DNA of 64,000 nucleotides, taken from assembly GCF_050749885.1 (NCBI RefSeq), contig NZ_JBOIUB010000001.1, forward strand, positions 1,178,001 to 1,242,000, written 5' to 3'. This document shows positions 17,209 to 26,476 of the stretch, one piece after another. The position numbers and the translations under genes are program-made. The notes under the pieces were generated by a model. That model ran no database searches. It saw nothing but the letters and a program-made list of their open reading frames with translations, and was not told where the DNA came from. Position 1 is the stretch's first letter. Every line of letters starts with the position of its first letter. The DNA is from Zooshikella sp050749885. Lineage in GTDB: Bacteria > Pseudomonadota > Gammaproteobacteria > Pseudomonadales > Zooshikellaceae.

Positions 17209-17799
17209 ATGAACTTGACCCGAAAATCACTCCGAACAACACTTCGCCAAAAACGTCGTCAGCTATCCAAGCAGCAACAGCAACGTGCTAGCGAAAGTCT
17301 TTTATCCAGCCTAAAAAAAAATCCAACATTTATAAAAAGCAAAACAGTTGCAGTGTATATTGCAAATGATGGTGAAATTAATTTATCACCTACAATTCGT
17401 TTTCTATGGAAATCAGGAAAGCACGTATTTTTACCTGTACTCCGGCCTGATAAACACAACCGGCTATGGTTTGTTCATTATCAGCCACATACGACATTAA
17501 GTCTGAATAACTTTAGCATTCCTGAACCAACACGCCGAGGAAATAAAGTTATTACCCCTTGGGCACTAGACCTTGTCCTCTTACCACTGGTTGGGTTCGA
17601 TATTCATGGAGGTCGTTTGGGAATGGGGGGTGGCTTCTATGACCGCACATTTGCTTTTGTACAGACAATACCACACCTACGCCACCCTAAATTAATGGGT
17701 GTCGCACATGAGTGCCAACGTGTAGATAAACTGCCTACAGCCAGTTGGGATATACCCTTAAATGCAATAGCCACTGACCAACGGGTGTATCAATGTTAG
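17209..17799 (+). CDS. fau: 5-formyltetrahydrofolate cyclo-ligase
   Basis: The enzyme converts 5-formyl-THF to 5,10-methenyl-THF using ATP. The signature GGRLGMGGGFYDRTFAF near residue 140 contains the ATP-binding loop, and the N-terminal KSLRTTLRQKRRQLSKQQQ is the usual basic helix. Length 196 aa is normal. ATG 17209 directly follows the 6S RNA terminator-like end, so the Shine-Dalgarno region overlaps ssrS. In E. coli this pairing links folate metabolism and persistence with 6S expression. Confidence 0.93.
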   Translation: MNLTRKSLRTTLRQKRRQLSKQQQQRASESLLSSLKKNPTFIKSKTVAVYIANDGEINLSPTIRFLWKSGKHVFLPVLRPDKHNRLWFVHYQPHTTLSLNNFSIPEPTRRGNKVITPWALDLVLLPLVGFDIHGGRLGMGGGFYDRTFAFVQTIPHLRHPKLMGVAHECQRVDKLPTASWDIPLNAIATDQRVYQC

Positions 17800-18374
17800 C
17801 TAAAAAACAGGGGAAAGCGTTTAGTTTAGTTAGCGCTTACCTGTCTCATGATGGGACGATAACGCGAAGCTATCATTTATTTGCACAAACCCCGTAGCTA
17901 TAACCCCAAACAAAAAAAGCGCAACCAATACCGTCATGAAATCTGGTTTTTTTTGTGTCATGACAATTAACACCACAAATTAAGTTACCGTCACTGGTTA
18001 AGAACAACAAGTCACATACCCTGCAAAATTTTTTGCAAGGTATAAACAGCTATCTATGAATTCTAATATATACGTAATACAAGTAGTCTGCTTACTGAGA
18101 TTAACGCTTCGTTAAAAGCATGTTTACGGTTATTTTAACATCTAAAAACAATTTTCAATCTATTTACAAATCAACTACTCGTAGTATTTATTAATAATTT
18201 TCCTTCTTTACTCAATCAAATAGCGTTGTCAAATGAGTTATAAGACTCACAAATAATACGCTAACTGCCGCATTCTACTCTGATAGATAGCAAGCAAATG
18301 TGATGCTCACCTCATTACGTTAGAATAATACAAATAGAATGAATTTATTTTCTTATTTCAAGGTCTATTTCCGA
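17800..18374. other. Intergenic region with hairpin elements
   Basis: No gene is recognised. Just after fau there is a hairpin ACAGG..AAGCG/CGCTT.CCTGT (17807-17844) without a U tract. A longer near-perfect palindrome occupies 18016-18043. The rest is AT-rich. Confidence 0.4.
18016..18043. repeat. 28-bp near-perfect palindrome
   Basis: ATACC-c-TGCAAAA-TT-TTTTGCA-a-GGTAT is symmetrical at all but one pair. It is either an operator-sized dyad or a bidirectional terminator, since the arms themselves contain A and T runs. No gene lies within 200 bp on either side. Confidence 0.6.
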
Positions 18375-18848
18375 ATGGCTAAAAAACCGCGCTACTGGCT
18401 AATGAAAAGTGAACCTAATGTCTTTAGTATTGATGATCTCTTTAACTCACCAAACCAAACTGAGTCTTGGGATGGTGTAAGAAACTATCAAGCACGCAAT
18501 ATGATGCGTGACGAAATGCAGCAGGGCGATCAGGTTCTTTTTTATCACTCAAGCTGCAAACCTCCCGGCATTGTAGGCATCGCAGAAGTCAGCCGAACTG
18601 CTTACCCTGATCACACAGCTTGGGACCCCAACTCACCCTACTTTGACGTAAAAAGCACGCCTGAACACCCCCGCTGGTATATGGTTGATATAAAGTTCTA
18701 CAAGAAATATTCCCGCATGATCAGTTTAGATGAACTGAAACAACAACCAGAACTTTGTGAAATGCCCTTAGTTAAACGCGGAAGCCGTTTATCGATTATG
18801 CCCGTCACCCAACAACAGTGGGACATTATTAACAAGCTAGCTGATTAG
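18375..18848 (+). CDS. EVE-domain protein
   Basis: The segments YWLMKSEPNVFSIDDL, WDGVRNYQARNMMRDEMQQG and DQVLFYHSSCKPPGIVGIAE define the EVE fold, a PUA-like domain that in several systems recognises modified bases in DNA or RNA. Here it is the stand-alone housekeeping form (157 aa) found across proteobacteria. ATG 18375 is preferred because homologues start just before YWLMKSEP; the longer frame from 18339 adds twelve hydrophobic residues without need. It precedes the large GGDEF gene by about 70 bp. Confidence 0.9.
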   Translation: MAKKPRYWLMKSEPNVFSIDDLFNSPNQTESWDGVRNYQARNMMRDEMQQGDQVLFYHSSCKPPGIVGIAEVSRTAYPDHTAWDPNSPYFDVKSTPEHPRWYMVDIKFYKKYSRMISLDELKQQPELCEMPLVKRGSRLSIMPVTQQQWDIINKLAD

Positions 18849-18917
18849 CACCTCTAACTATTTGTTTCATTCCCCACATCCATCTTTTCCTCCAACAAAC
18901 TAAAGCTTTGCCAGCGA

Positions 18918-21473
18918 ATGCCTGGTAAAGCTGAACTTACGTCTTCTGACAAACAGCACAGTGACATGCTAGTCAAGACTAGGTACGAAGACTATGCTGT
19001 TTTTATGGTGCATAGAATCCATAAGTACTTATTGCAGATACAGGGTGTTTTTGCTCAGTGTTATAGCATATTTATTGTTGGTGGCTCAGCTACTTTAATT
19101 GTTGGCGCAACCTGTTTGCTTGCACTTAGCCAAACAGCTTGGGGGGTCTCTATAACATTAATACTGTTGGCTAGTGCAGCGCTATCGCATTACCTCCAGC
19201 ATTATCGCTTCTCCATCATACTCGGTGGTCTAACACTTTTTACCACATTGATTTCTCTGGCAACCCAACTGGTAACCACTGACTATAGTACTTTATCAAT
19301 TTACTCCCCTTCCCAAGATCTAAACAATAACCCTTTGGCCAACCTTGCTTCATTAACGGTACTTGGCGCAGGCAGTATTAGCTTCCTGATTAACGAACGC
19401 ATTTCCCCCCTTAAAAGTCTGCCATTCACTCGAGGTTTTTTAGCCAGTTGGCCTTTGATCTATGGTGTAACAGGACTTTACACGCTCTTACTTGACCTAC
19501 CACCACAGTATGGATTCACCCATTTTTTTTCCACACTGTATGGAGATAACCTACTTATCAGCCTCTGTGGGTTAACCCTTATCATTGAACATACACCTTG
19601 GAAAAAATACCAAGAAGAGCGAGTGCCTGCCTGGGTTCCCCCTTACTTTGGTTTAATCATGGTTTTAGTGTCATTACTGGGCTACATGATTCTTGAAAAG
19701 AAAGACTACAATTTTCTCAAACAAAACACCCAACACACTACTCAGCAACTTGCCACAGAAATAAATCGATCACTCAATGCGCAACGCAATGCTTTACAAC
19801 GCATGGCTGAACGCTGGTCAGTCCAAAAAACAATCGCTAAAAGTGTATGGTTAGCAGACGCTAATAATCTGCTTAAAGACTTCCCAAACTTTCAAGCCCT
19901 TGAATGGATGGACCAAGACTACACAATTCGCTGGGTTGTCCCCCTTGAGTCTAACAAAAAAGTTATTAACTTCCGGGTACCACCGAGTAACCCCGCTATA
20001 TTTCACCTAAGAAGAGCTTTCACTCAACAAAGTAGTGTAACGACACAAGTTATTCCACTAGTACAAGGTGGCGAGGGCTTTATTAATTACACGCCGATAT
20101 TTGATCAAAAAAATAATTTCTTCGGCTTTATTGTGGGGGTTTTTCGTGTCAAATCGGTAATCAATAGCTTACTGTCCAATCAATCTGATTATGAAGGATT
20201 TGCTTTCAAAGTCATTGAAAGCGGTAGAATCATTTATCAAACTGATTATTTAGAGGGATATGACCAACATGCTGCTATTAAAATCAGTACTAATATAAAT
20301 GAACACTCACCTTGGACAATTTATGGTTACCCCTCGTTTGCAATAAGCAAACAAAGTCACTCTCTATTACCATTGACCGCTTTTATTGCGGCTATCTGTT
20401 TGAGTGGTTTTTTCACACTATGCCTATCTACTTTACGCAGAGTATATATTGAGAGCGAAAAAGCACAGCAAGCAAACGATAAGCTTACTTATGAAATTGA
20501 AGAACGCCAACGAATTGAAGAACAATTTCAAGAGCAAACACTACAATTAGACTTGTTTACTAATTTAGTCAACTTATCTCGCGATGCTCTTATCATTGTG
20601 GATAACAATACACGCGAATTGATGTATTACAATAACTCCACATTTACATCATTAGGTTATGCTGAACATGAGTTTATGTTGGCCTTACAGCATGGCAATC
20701 TAGTGGCCAAAAAAATGGAGCGTATTATTCAAAAAGCTGCATCCTCCCGACGAAAACTTACTTCGAGCATTTATCAAATGGAAGTGATTAAAAAGGATGG
20801 CTCTGCACTACAAGTCGAAGTGACGACTCGCACTACTATACTAAACCGTCGAAAGTATCTACTGGTTGTTGTCCACGATGTAACAGAACATCGTGAACTT
20901 GAAAAACGACTTATCACTCTGTCAACACGTGATATGCTTACTGGGGTTTACAACCGTAAACACTTTGAGTCCATGCTAATCAATGAGTGGGAACGTGCTG
21001 CTCGGCAGGAAGAGCCTTTAGCCCTCATGATAATCGATATTGATAATTTTCGCTTTTACAATGAGGCGCATGGCCACCAACAAGGTGATATCTGTTTAAA
21101 AGATGTCGCCAATATTTTAAAGCGATCGATCACCCGTAGTGTGGATGTTTTAAGTCGATTTGAAGGCCAGCAGTTTGTTGCTTTACTGCCTGAAACGGAC
21201 CAGTTCGGGGCAGAAGAAATTGCACGCCGTATTCACAATAACTTGCACGATGCCCATATTCACCACCCTCTTTCCAGCATTGCTTCATTTGTGACCGTAT
21301 CAATAGGTTTATCAGCAGGTATCCCTGAACCAGGTTCTTGTAGCCAAGACTTAATTAAGTTTGCGCAGAAAGCATTAGCTCTTGCCAAAAAAGGTGGGTG
21401 CAATCAGACCGTTAGTAATGAACATGTTCGGCCTGATCTTCATGAAGTCAAAAAAAGCAAGCAACAACAATAA
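18918..21473 (+). CDS. Membrane CHASE-PAS-GGDEF protein with degenerate active site
   Basis: About seven hydrophobic segments (residues about 50-260) lead to a periplasmic CHASE-like region (about 270-475), another transmembrane helix (LLPLTAFIAAICLSGFFTL) and a coiled coil. A PAS domain (about 545-655) and a GGDEF domain (about 668-830) follow. The usual GG(D/E)EF loop is replaced by EGQQF at about 749-753, so GTP-to-c-di-GMP synthesis is unlikely. The inhibitory-site motif R-S-V-D sits exactly five residues upstream and is intact. Degenerate GGDEF proteins that keep the I-site often act as c-di-GMP receptors, so that is my inferred role, with an extracellular ligand sensed by CHASE. No EAL domain is present. 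Confidence 0.85.
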   Translation: MPGKAELTSSDKQHSDMLVKTRYEDYAVFMVHRIHKYLLQIQGVFAQCYSIFIVGGSATLIVGATCLLALSQTAWGVSITLILLASAALSHYLQHYRFSIILGGLTLFTTLISLATQLVTTDYSTLSIYSPSQDLNNNPLANLASLTVLGAGSISFLINERISPLKSLPFTRGFLASWPLIYGVTGLYTLLLDLPPQYGFTHFFSTLYGDNLLISLCGLTLIIEHTPWKKYQEERVPAWVPPYFGLIMVLVSLLGYMILEKKDYNFLKQNTQHTTQQLATEINRSLNAQRNALQRMAERWSVQKTIAKSVWLADANNLLKDFPNFQALEWMDQDYTIRWVVPLESNKKVINFRVPPSNPAIFHLRRAFTQQSSVTTQVIPLVQGGEGFINYTPIFDQKNNFFGFIVGVFRVKSVINSLLSNQSDYEGFAFKVIESGRIIYQTDYLEGYDQHAAIKISTNINEHSPWTIYGYPSFAISKQSHSLLPLTAFIAAICLSGFFTLCLSTLRRVYIESEKAQQANDKLTYEIEERQRIEEQFQEQTLQLDLFTNLVNLSRDALIIVDNNTRELMYYNNSTFTSLGYAEHEFMLALQHGNLVAKKMERIIQKAASSRRKLTSSIYQMEVIKKDGSALQVEVTTRTTILNRRKYLLVVVHDVTEHRELEKRLITLSTRDMLTGVYNRKHFESMLINEWERAARQEEPLALMIIDIDNFRFYNEAHGHQQGDICLKDVANILKRSITRSVDVLSRFEGQQFVALLPETDQFGAEEIARRIHNNLHDAHIHHPLSSIASFVTVSIGLSAGIPEPGSCSQDLIKFAQKALALAKKGGCNQTVSNEHVRPDLHEVKKSKQQQ

Positions 21474-21506
21474 GGCAGTACCAACCTAAAATCTAACAGC
21501 CAGCTT

Positions 21507-23024
21507 CTAGCCTAAAAAGAGCTGGTAGGCTGGGTTTTCTGATTCAGGCCAATAGTGATAACCTATTTCTTCCAAAAATGCTGGTACTTGCTCTCGTTCG
21601 TTCAAAGGCACCTGTAAACCAACACATACCCGTCCATAAGCCGCGCCATGATTTCGATAGTGAAACATGGAAATATTCCAACGTTGGCCCAATTTATTCA
21701 AAAATCGTAACAATGCACCAGGTCGCTCAGGGAATTCAAAACGGTAAACAACTTCATTATCGACGGCTGTTGCATGCCCACCCACCATATGACGTATATG
21801 TAGTTTTGCCAGCTCATTATCCGTCAAATCGTTAACCGCATATCCTTGCTTTGCTAACGATTGAATAATTGCTTGCGCTTTATCGTGCGGGCCAATGCCT
21901 GTTTGTACGCCCACAAATATCTGTGCTTCACGTGCCGTATGATAACGGTAATTAAACTCTGTGATATTACGTTTACCTAAAGCCTGGCAAAAAGCCTTAA
22001 AACTACCGGGTTTTTCAGGAATGGTAACAGCAATTATTGCCTCTCGCCGCTCCCCTAACTCAGCTCGTTCCGAAATATAACGCAGCCGATCAAAATTCAC
22101 ATTGGCACCACTATCAATGGCTAGAAAAGTGTGTCCGTGCGTTTTGTGTAGATCAACATACTTTTTAACACCTGCAATCCCTAAGGCTCCAGCAGGCTCA
22201 CAAATGGAACGAGTATCATCATAAATATCTTTAATTGCAGCGCATATTTCATCGGCTGTGACAGTGATGACATCGTCCACATAGCGCTGGCAAATTTTGA
22301 ATGTCTCTTCACCTATTTGGGCAACAGCAACACCATCAGCAAATATGCCTACTTGAGGTAATACAACCCGCTCTCCAGCCTGCATAGCCGCTTGTAAACA
22401 TGCAGACTCTTCAAACTCAACTCCAATAATTTTAATCTCAGGCCGAAGATACTTTGCATAAGCAGCAATGCCTGCAATCAGCCCTCCGCCCCCAACGGGA
22501 ACAAAAATCGCGTCAAGCTTGCCTGAATGCTGACGTAAAACCTCCATCGCAATCGTGCCCTGACCCGCGATCGTATCTACATCATCATAAGGGTGGATAT
22601 ACACATACCCATGCTCTGTAACTAACTTTTGCGAGTAGGCTAAGGCTTCATCAAAAGCATCGCCATGCAAAATGACTTGAGCCCCTCTTTCTTTAACAGC
22701 GCGCACTTTAATTTCAGGCGTTGTTTGTGGCATCACAATAACAGCCTTGATACCCAGTTTTTTCGCCGCCAACGCCAAACCTTGAGCATGATTTCCCGCG
22801 GACGCAGCAATAACTCCTCGCGCTTTTTCATCCTCAGACAACTGAGCTACCCGGTTATAGGCACCACGAATTTTAAAAGAAAATACCGGTTGCAGGTCTT
22901 CTCGCTTAATTAAAATCGTATTTTGAAGACGCTTGGATAAGAAAACTGCCTGATCAATCGGTGTTTCAACGGCCACATCATAGACTGGCGCTTCTAATAT
23001 TTTTTTAATGTATTGCTGAAGCAT
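21507..23024 (-). CDS. ilvA: Threonine ammonia-lyase (threonine deaminase), biosynthetic
   Basis: The PLP enzyme converts threonine to 2-oxobutanoate, the first step to isoleucine. The Schiff-base lysine is in PVFSFKIRGAYNR, the phosphate-binding glycines are in PVGGGGLIAGIA, and two C-terminal ACT-like regulatory repeats (AIIAVTIPEKPGSFKAF and VYRFEFPERPGALLRFL) mark the isoleucine-inhibited long form. ATG 23024 is chosen because AAGGA lies five bases upstream; the ORF could also begin at 23048. It is divergent from rpiA, the arrangement known in Pseudomonas. Confidence 0.95.
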   Translation of the reverse strand: MLQQYIKKILEAPVYDVAVETPIDQAVFLSKRLQNTILIKREDLQPVFSFKIRGAYNRVAQLSEDEKARGVIAASAGNHAQGLALAAKKLGIKAVIVMPQTTPEIKVRAVKERGAQVILHGDAFDEALAYSQKLVTEHGYVYIHPYDDVDTIAGQGTIAMEVLRQHSGKLDAIFVPVGGGGLIAGIAAYAKYLRPEIKIIGVEFEESACLQAAMQAGERVVLPQVGIFADGVAVAQIGEETFKICQRYVDDVITVTADEICAAIKDIYDDTRSICEPAGALGIAGVKKYVDLHKTHGHTFLAIDSGANVNFDRLRYISERAELGERREAIIAVTIPEKPGSFKAFCQALGKRNITEFNYRYHTAREAQIFVGVQTGIGPHDKAQAIIQSLAKQGYAVNDLTDNELAKLHIRHMVGGHATAVDNEVVYRFEFPERPGALLRFLNKLGQRWNISMFHYRNHGAAYGRVCVGLQVPLNEREQVPAFLEEIGYHYWPESENPAYQLFLG

Positions 23025-23205
23025 GACATCCTTCTTTACAACACTCATTAATTTTATGGAAGGTATACTATTCTATAACGTATTAGTCACAGTGTGCAGC
23101 GTCAATATCCCTAATCAATAGAAACGCTTGCCTTGGATGAGAATACCCTCAACGAAAGGTATATAATTCCCGCCGTAAAGATTCTTAAAGCAAAAGGTAC
23201 TATTC

Positions 23206-23883
23206 ATGTCTGTCAATCAGGACCAGCTTAAACAAGCTGTAGCACTAGCAGCACTCGACCATATCAAGCCTCACTTAGAACAAGACAGCATCATTGGCAT
23301 TGGTACAGGCTCAACCGCTAACTTTTTTATCGATGCACTCGCGGCTATTAAAAACCAATTTGATGGTGCGGTCGCCAGCTCTGAAGCAAGTGCAGACCGT
23401 CTTAAGTCACACGGTATCCCTGTTTATGACCTCAATACGGTAAGTTCCTTAGAATTTTATATTGACGGTGCAGATGAAAGTAACCACCAACTTCAGCTTA
23501 TTAAAGGCGGTGGAGCAGCACTCACAAGAGAAAAAATTGTAGCAGCCGTTGCTAAATCATTCGTTTGTATTGCCGATGAAAGTAAGCTGGTTGATGTGTT
23601 GGGCTCATTCCCATTACCTGTTGAAGTCATCCCCATGGCTCGTAGCTATGCAGCTAGAGAAATCGTTAAGTTGGGAGGAGATCCGCAATATCGGGAAGGT
23701 GTTGTTACAGATAACGGCAATGTGATTCTGGATGTCTGGAATCTCAGCATCACCAATCCTCGAGAGCTTGAAGCTAAGCTCAATAATATTACAGGGGTTG
23801 TCACAAACGGTATTTTTGCACTTCGACCTGCTGATATTCTTCTGCTTGGCACTCAAGAAGGTGTAAAAACAATCACCGTTTAA
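23206..23883 (+). CDS. rpiA: Ribose-5-phosphate isomerase A
   Basis: RpiA interconverts ribose-5-phosphate and ribulose-5-phosphate in the pentose phosphate pathway. The phosphate-binding IGIGTGSTANFFIDAL, the active-site segment FYIDGADESNHQLQLIKGGG with its catalytic acid, and REKIVA are conserved. At 225 residues it is a typical RpiA. A TATAAT at 23162-23167 supplies the probable -10. A stable hairpin follows the gene. Confidence 0.96.
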   Translation: MSVNQDQLKQAVALAALDHIKPHLEQDSIIGIGTGSTANFFIDALAAIKNQFDGAVASSEASADRLKSHGIPVYDLNTVSSLEFYIDGADESNHQLQLIKGGGAALTREKIVAAVAKSFVCIADESKLVDVLGSFPLPVEVIPMARSYAAREIVKLGGDPQYREGVVTDNGNVILDVWNLSITNPRELEAKLNNITGVVTNGIFALRPADILLLGTQEGVKTITV

Positions 23884-23916
23884 TGCCTTGCTGTTAATGT
23901 TACTTTGCTCACCGCA

Positions 23917-23956
23917 GCACTCCACTTTATAACTTAATGGCGACTAAGTGGAGTGC
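23917..23956. other. 11-bp perfect hairpin 3' of rpiA
   Basis: GCACTCCACTT (23917-23927) and AAGTGGAGTGC (23946-23956) pair perfectly across an 18-nt loop. No U tract follows on either strand, so it is more likely an mRNA 3'-stabilising stem or protein-binding site than a classic terminator. Confidence 0.55.
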
Positions 23957-24082
23957 ATTGCTTATGTCCTTACGCCCTTTCATTCATAAGACAACAGATC
24001 AAAACCCTTCACTTAGTCCTACCTGATAGCTGCTATACTGATTGCCAGAAACCATGCTTTTTGAACATGGACTGGATAACCG

Positions 24083-25720
24083 ATGGCATTCATTAATTAC
24101 AGCGACAAACGTTTTCTTATTATTGATGACTTTGAGAACTTTCGTTTATCTATAAAGAAGATGCTGGATAGCTTTGGTGTTTCCAAAGTCGATATGGCAA
24201 TTAATGGTCGAGATGCAATTGCTGCCTGTAAAAACCAAGACTACGATGTCATTCTATGTGACTATAACCTTGGTTCTGGGAAAAACGGTCAACAAATACT
24301 TGATGAGCTTCGTTATACCCGACGCCTCAAAAATACCAGCCTGTTTTTACTGATTACAGCAGAAGCCACAAAAGATATGGTGTTAGGCGCATTGGAACAT
24401 CAACCTGATGCTTACCTGACCAAGCCTATCACCCAGTCTATGCTAAAGAACCGTCTTGACCGGCTGATGGATGAACATTATCAGGTTTTACCCATAAAAA
24501 AAGCACTGGATCAAAACAATATTAAGCAAGCAATCAGTGAATGCCAAAAGGTCCTGAAACAAGACTCAAGAAGTCATAAATGGTGTACCCGAAAACTCGC
24601 CGAATTATATTACCAAAATAAAAATTACGATGAAGCAGAACAGATTTGTCAGAAACAATTAGAAGAGCGAAAGTTAGACTGGCCTTACTTAACGCTCGGC
24701 AAAGTCGCCGCTGCACGAAATAATTATCCCCAAGCCCTAGAGTACTTTAATCAGCTCCTTGCCCTCAATCCTCAGTATGTTAACTGTTATGATGAGATTG
24801 CCGCGACGTATCTTGCGATTGGTGATGCAACCAAAGCACAACAAGCGATTATGACAGGGGTACAAATTTCACCTCGCTCAGTTCATCGCCAACTCAAGCT
24901 TGCTGAAATCAGCCGTAAAAATGATGATCTTGATACCGCAACACAAGCCTACCGAAATACCGTAGAACTAGGAAAAAACTCCATTCATGATACAACAGAT
25001 AATCATCTAAACTTTGCACGTTGTTTATCCGATAATGCTGAACATGACTACTCAAAAGAAGGCAAATTCCAAGCTAAGGAAGCCTTAAATATTCTGGAAC
25101 AAATCAATAAAAAATATAAAGATGATCCCAAATTAATGTTGCAGTCAGCAATGATAACGTCCCGTGTTCATGCCGGCCAAAATAATGAAGCTGATGCTGA
25201 AAAATCTTTAACATCAGCCTTAAAAGCAATGGAAAATATGGGAGATAGTGTTAGTCCTGATATCCAACTAGAAATGGCGAAAACACTCTTCACCAACAAT
25301 CGTACTGAAGACGCAGAACAGATTTTAAGAAAAGTTATTGCTGAAAACCCTGATAAACAAGATTTAATTGATCAGGCCAATGCACTCTTAGATGAACCCG
25401 TCAGTATCAAAAATCGTATTAAAGCCGCAGCAATTAACCAAGAAGCAATTACGGCCTACGAGCAACAAGACTTTTCTAAAGCCATTGAAAAGTTCACGGA
25501 AGCGCTCAAGTTTTCTCCAAGACACCCAGGGCTCAATTTAAATTTAATTCAAGCTTACCTTAAGCAAATGAGTGACTCAGGACTTGCCAAAAAAACGCTA
25601 GAGCAGTGTCAAACTTATGTAAATAATGTAAGCCATATTCATGCGTCTCATCCACAGTTTGAACGTTATGAGGCGTTAAAAAGTAAAATAGCCTCATTGC
25701 AACAAAAACTATCAGCATAG
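24083..25720 (+). CDS. Response regulator with receiver domain and TPR output
   Basis: The receiver domain (residues 8-125) has the acidic pair D15/D16, phospho-acceptor D60 in VILCDYN and the conserved lysine K114 in YLTKP. The remaining 400 residues are tetratricopeptide repeats, for example KWCTRKLAELYYQNKNYDEA, YLTLGKVAAARNNYPQALEY and a last set near AITAYEQQDFSKAIEKFTEA. There is no DNA-binding or enzymatic output, so phosphorylation probably switches protein-protein contacts. The next gene, 15 bp downstream, encodes a histidine kinase, the likely partner. Similar REC-TPR proteins are common in marine gammaproteobacteria without a settled function. Confidence 0.88.
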   Translation: MAFINYSDKRFLIIDDFENFRLSIKKMLDSFGVSKVDMAINGRDAIAACKNQDYDVILCDYNLGSGKNGQQILDELRYTRRLKNTSLFLLITAEATKDMVLGALEHQPDAYLTKPITQSMLKNRLDRLMDEHYQVLPIKKALDQNNIKQAISECQKVLKQDSRSHKWCTRKLAELYYQNKNYDEAEQICQKQLEERKLDWPYLTLGKVAAARNNYPQALEYFNQLLALNPQYVNCYDEIAATYLAIGDATKAQQAIMTGVQISPRSVHRQLKLAEISRKNDDLDTATQAYRNTVELGKNSIHDTTDNHLNFARCLSDNAEHDYSKEGKFQAKEALNILEQINKKYKDDPKLMLQSAMITSRVHAGQNNEADAEKSLTSALKAMENMGDSVSPDIQLEMAKTLFTNNRTEDAEQILRKVIAENPDKQDLIDQANALLDEPVSIKNRIKAAAINQEAITAYEQQDFSKAIEKFTEALKFSPRHPGLNLNLIQAYLKQMSDSGLAKKTLEQCQTYVNNVSHIHASHPQFERYEALKSKIASLQQKLSA

Positions 25721-25735
25721 TCTTCGGAGATAATT

Positions 25736-26428
25736 ATGGCGGATGCTCCTACTTTAGATTTCTCTCTAGTACTTGCTGCTACAGTGCATGATATGAAAAA
25801 CTCGCTTGGCATGCTGTTAGGCTCTATCGAAGAAACCGTTGAACAGTTCCCACCTAAAACACAAGCACAGTCTGAGTATTATGCATTACTGCATTACGAA
25901 GCTTCTCGAGTCAATAATGATCTGATCCAGTTACTCGGCTTATATCGACTAGACCAGGATCAATTATTGTTACAAATAGAAGAACAGTTTGTAATGGATT
26001 TGTTAGAAGAGCAAACCTTACGTAATAAAATCTTATTTGACGCAAGAAATATAAACTTAGAAATTGACTGCCCTGCTCATTTAAGCTGGTACTACGACCG
26101 AGATTTGATTGCCTGTGTCCTCAATAACGTATTAGTCAATACCCTACGCTACACCAAAGACAAAATTAAAATTACTGCACAAGCAACCAACGAGTTAACG
26201 ATACTAATAGCAGACAATGGTCCTGGTTATCCAGATCACATGCTTATTGACCCATTACACTTTCACTCGCAAAAATCCATTAATACGCATACAGGCAGTA
26301 CCCATCTTGGACTTTATTTTGCCCAACGAATTGCCCAGCTTCATACACAAGAAAACAGTGCTGGCTATATTCAGCTGGAAAATAACAGTGAACTGGGTGG
26401 AGGTGTCTTTAAGCTGGTTTTACCATAA
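25736..26428 (+). CDS. Soluble histidine kinase, partner of the REC-TPR regulator
   Basis: A compact 230-residue kinase with dimerisation/H-box VHDMKNSLGMLLGS (H18), N box VLNNVLVNTLRYTKD, G1 box IADNGPGYPD and G2 box STHLGLYFAQRIAQLH. It has no transmembrane or sensory domain, so it must read a cytoplasmic signal or a partner protein. The gene starts 15 bp after the REC-TPR gene (GGAG at a good distance), indicating cotranscription. The G2 loop is slightly atypical (GSTHLGL rather than GxGLGL), but the ATP-lid features are recognisable. Confidence 0.88.
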   Translation: MADAPTLDFSLVLAATVHDMKNSLGMLLGSIEETVEQFPPKTQAQSEYYALLHYEASRVNNDLIQLLGLYRLDQDQLLLQIEEQFVMDLLEEQTLRNKILFDARNINLEIDCPAHLSWYYDRDLIACVLNNVLVNTLRYTKDKIKITAQATNELTILIADNGPGYPDHMLIDPLHFHSQKSINTHTGSTHLGLYFAQRIAQLHTQENSAGYIQLENNSELGGGVFKLVLP

Positions 26429-26476
26429 CGAACACCACCCTCTAGCAGATATATAAAATTAACTACGACACTAAAC

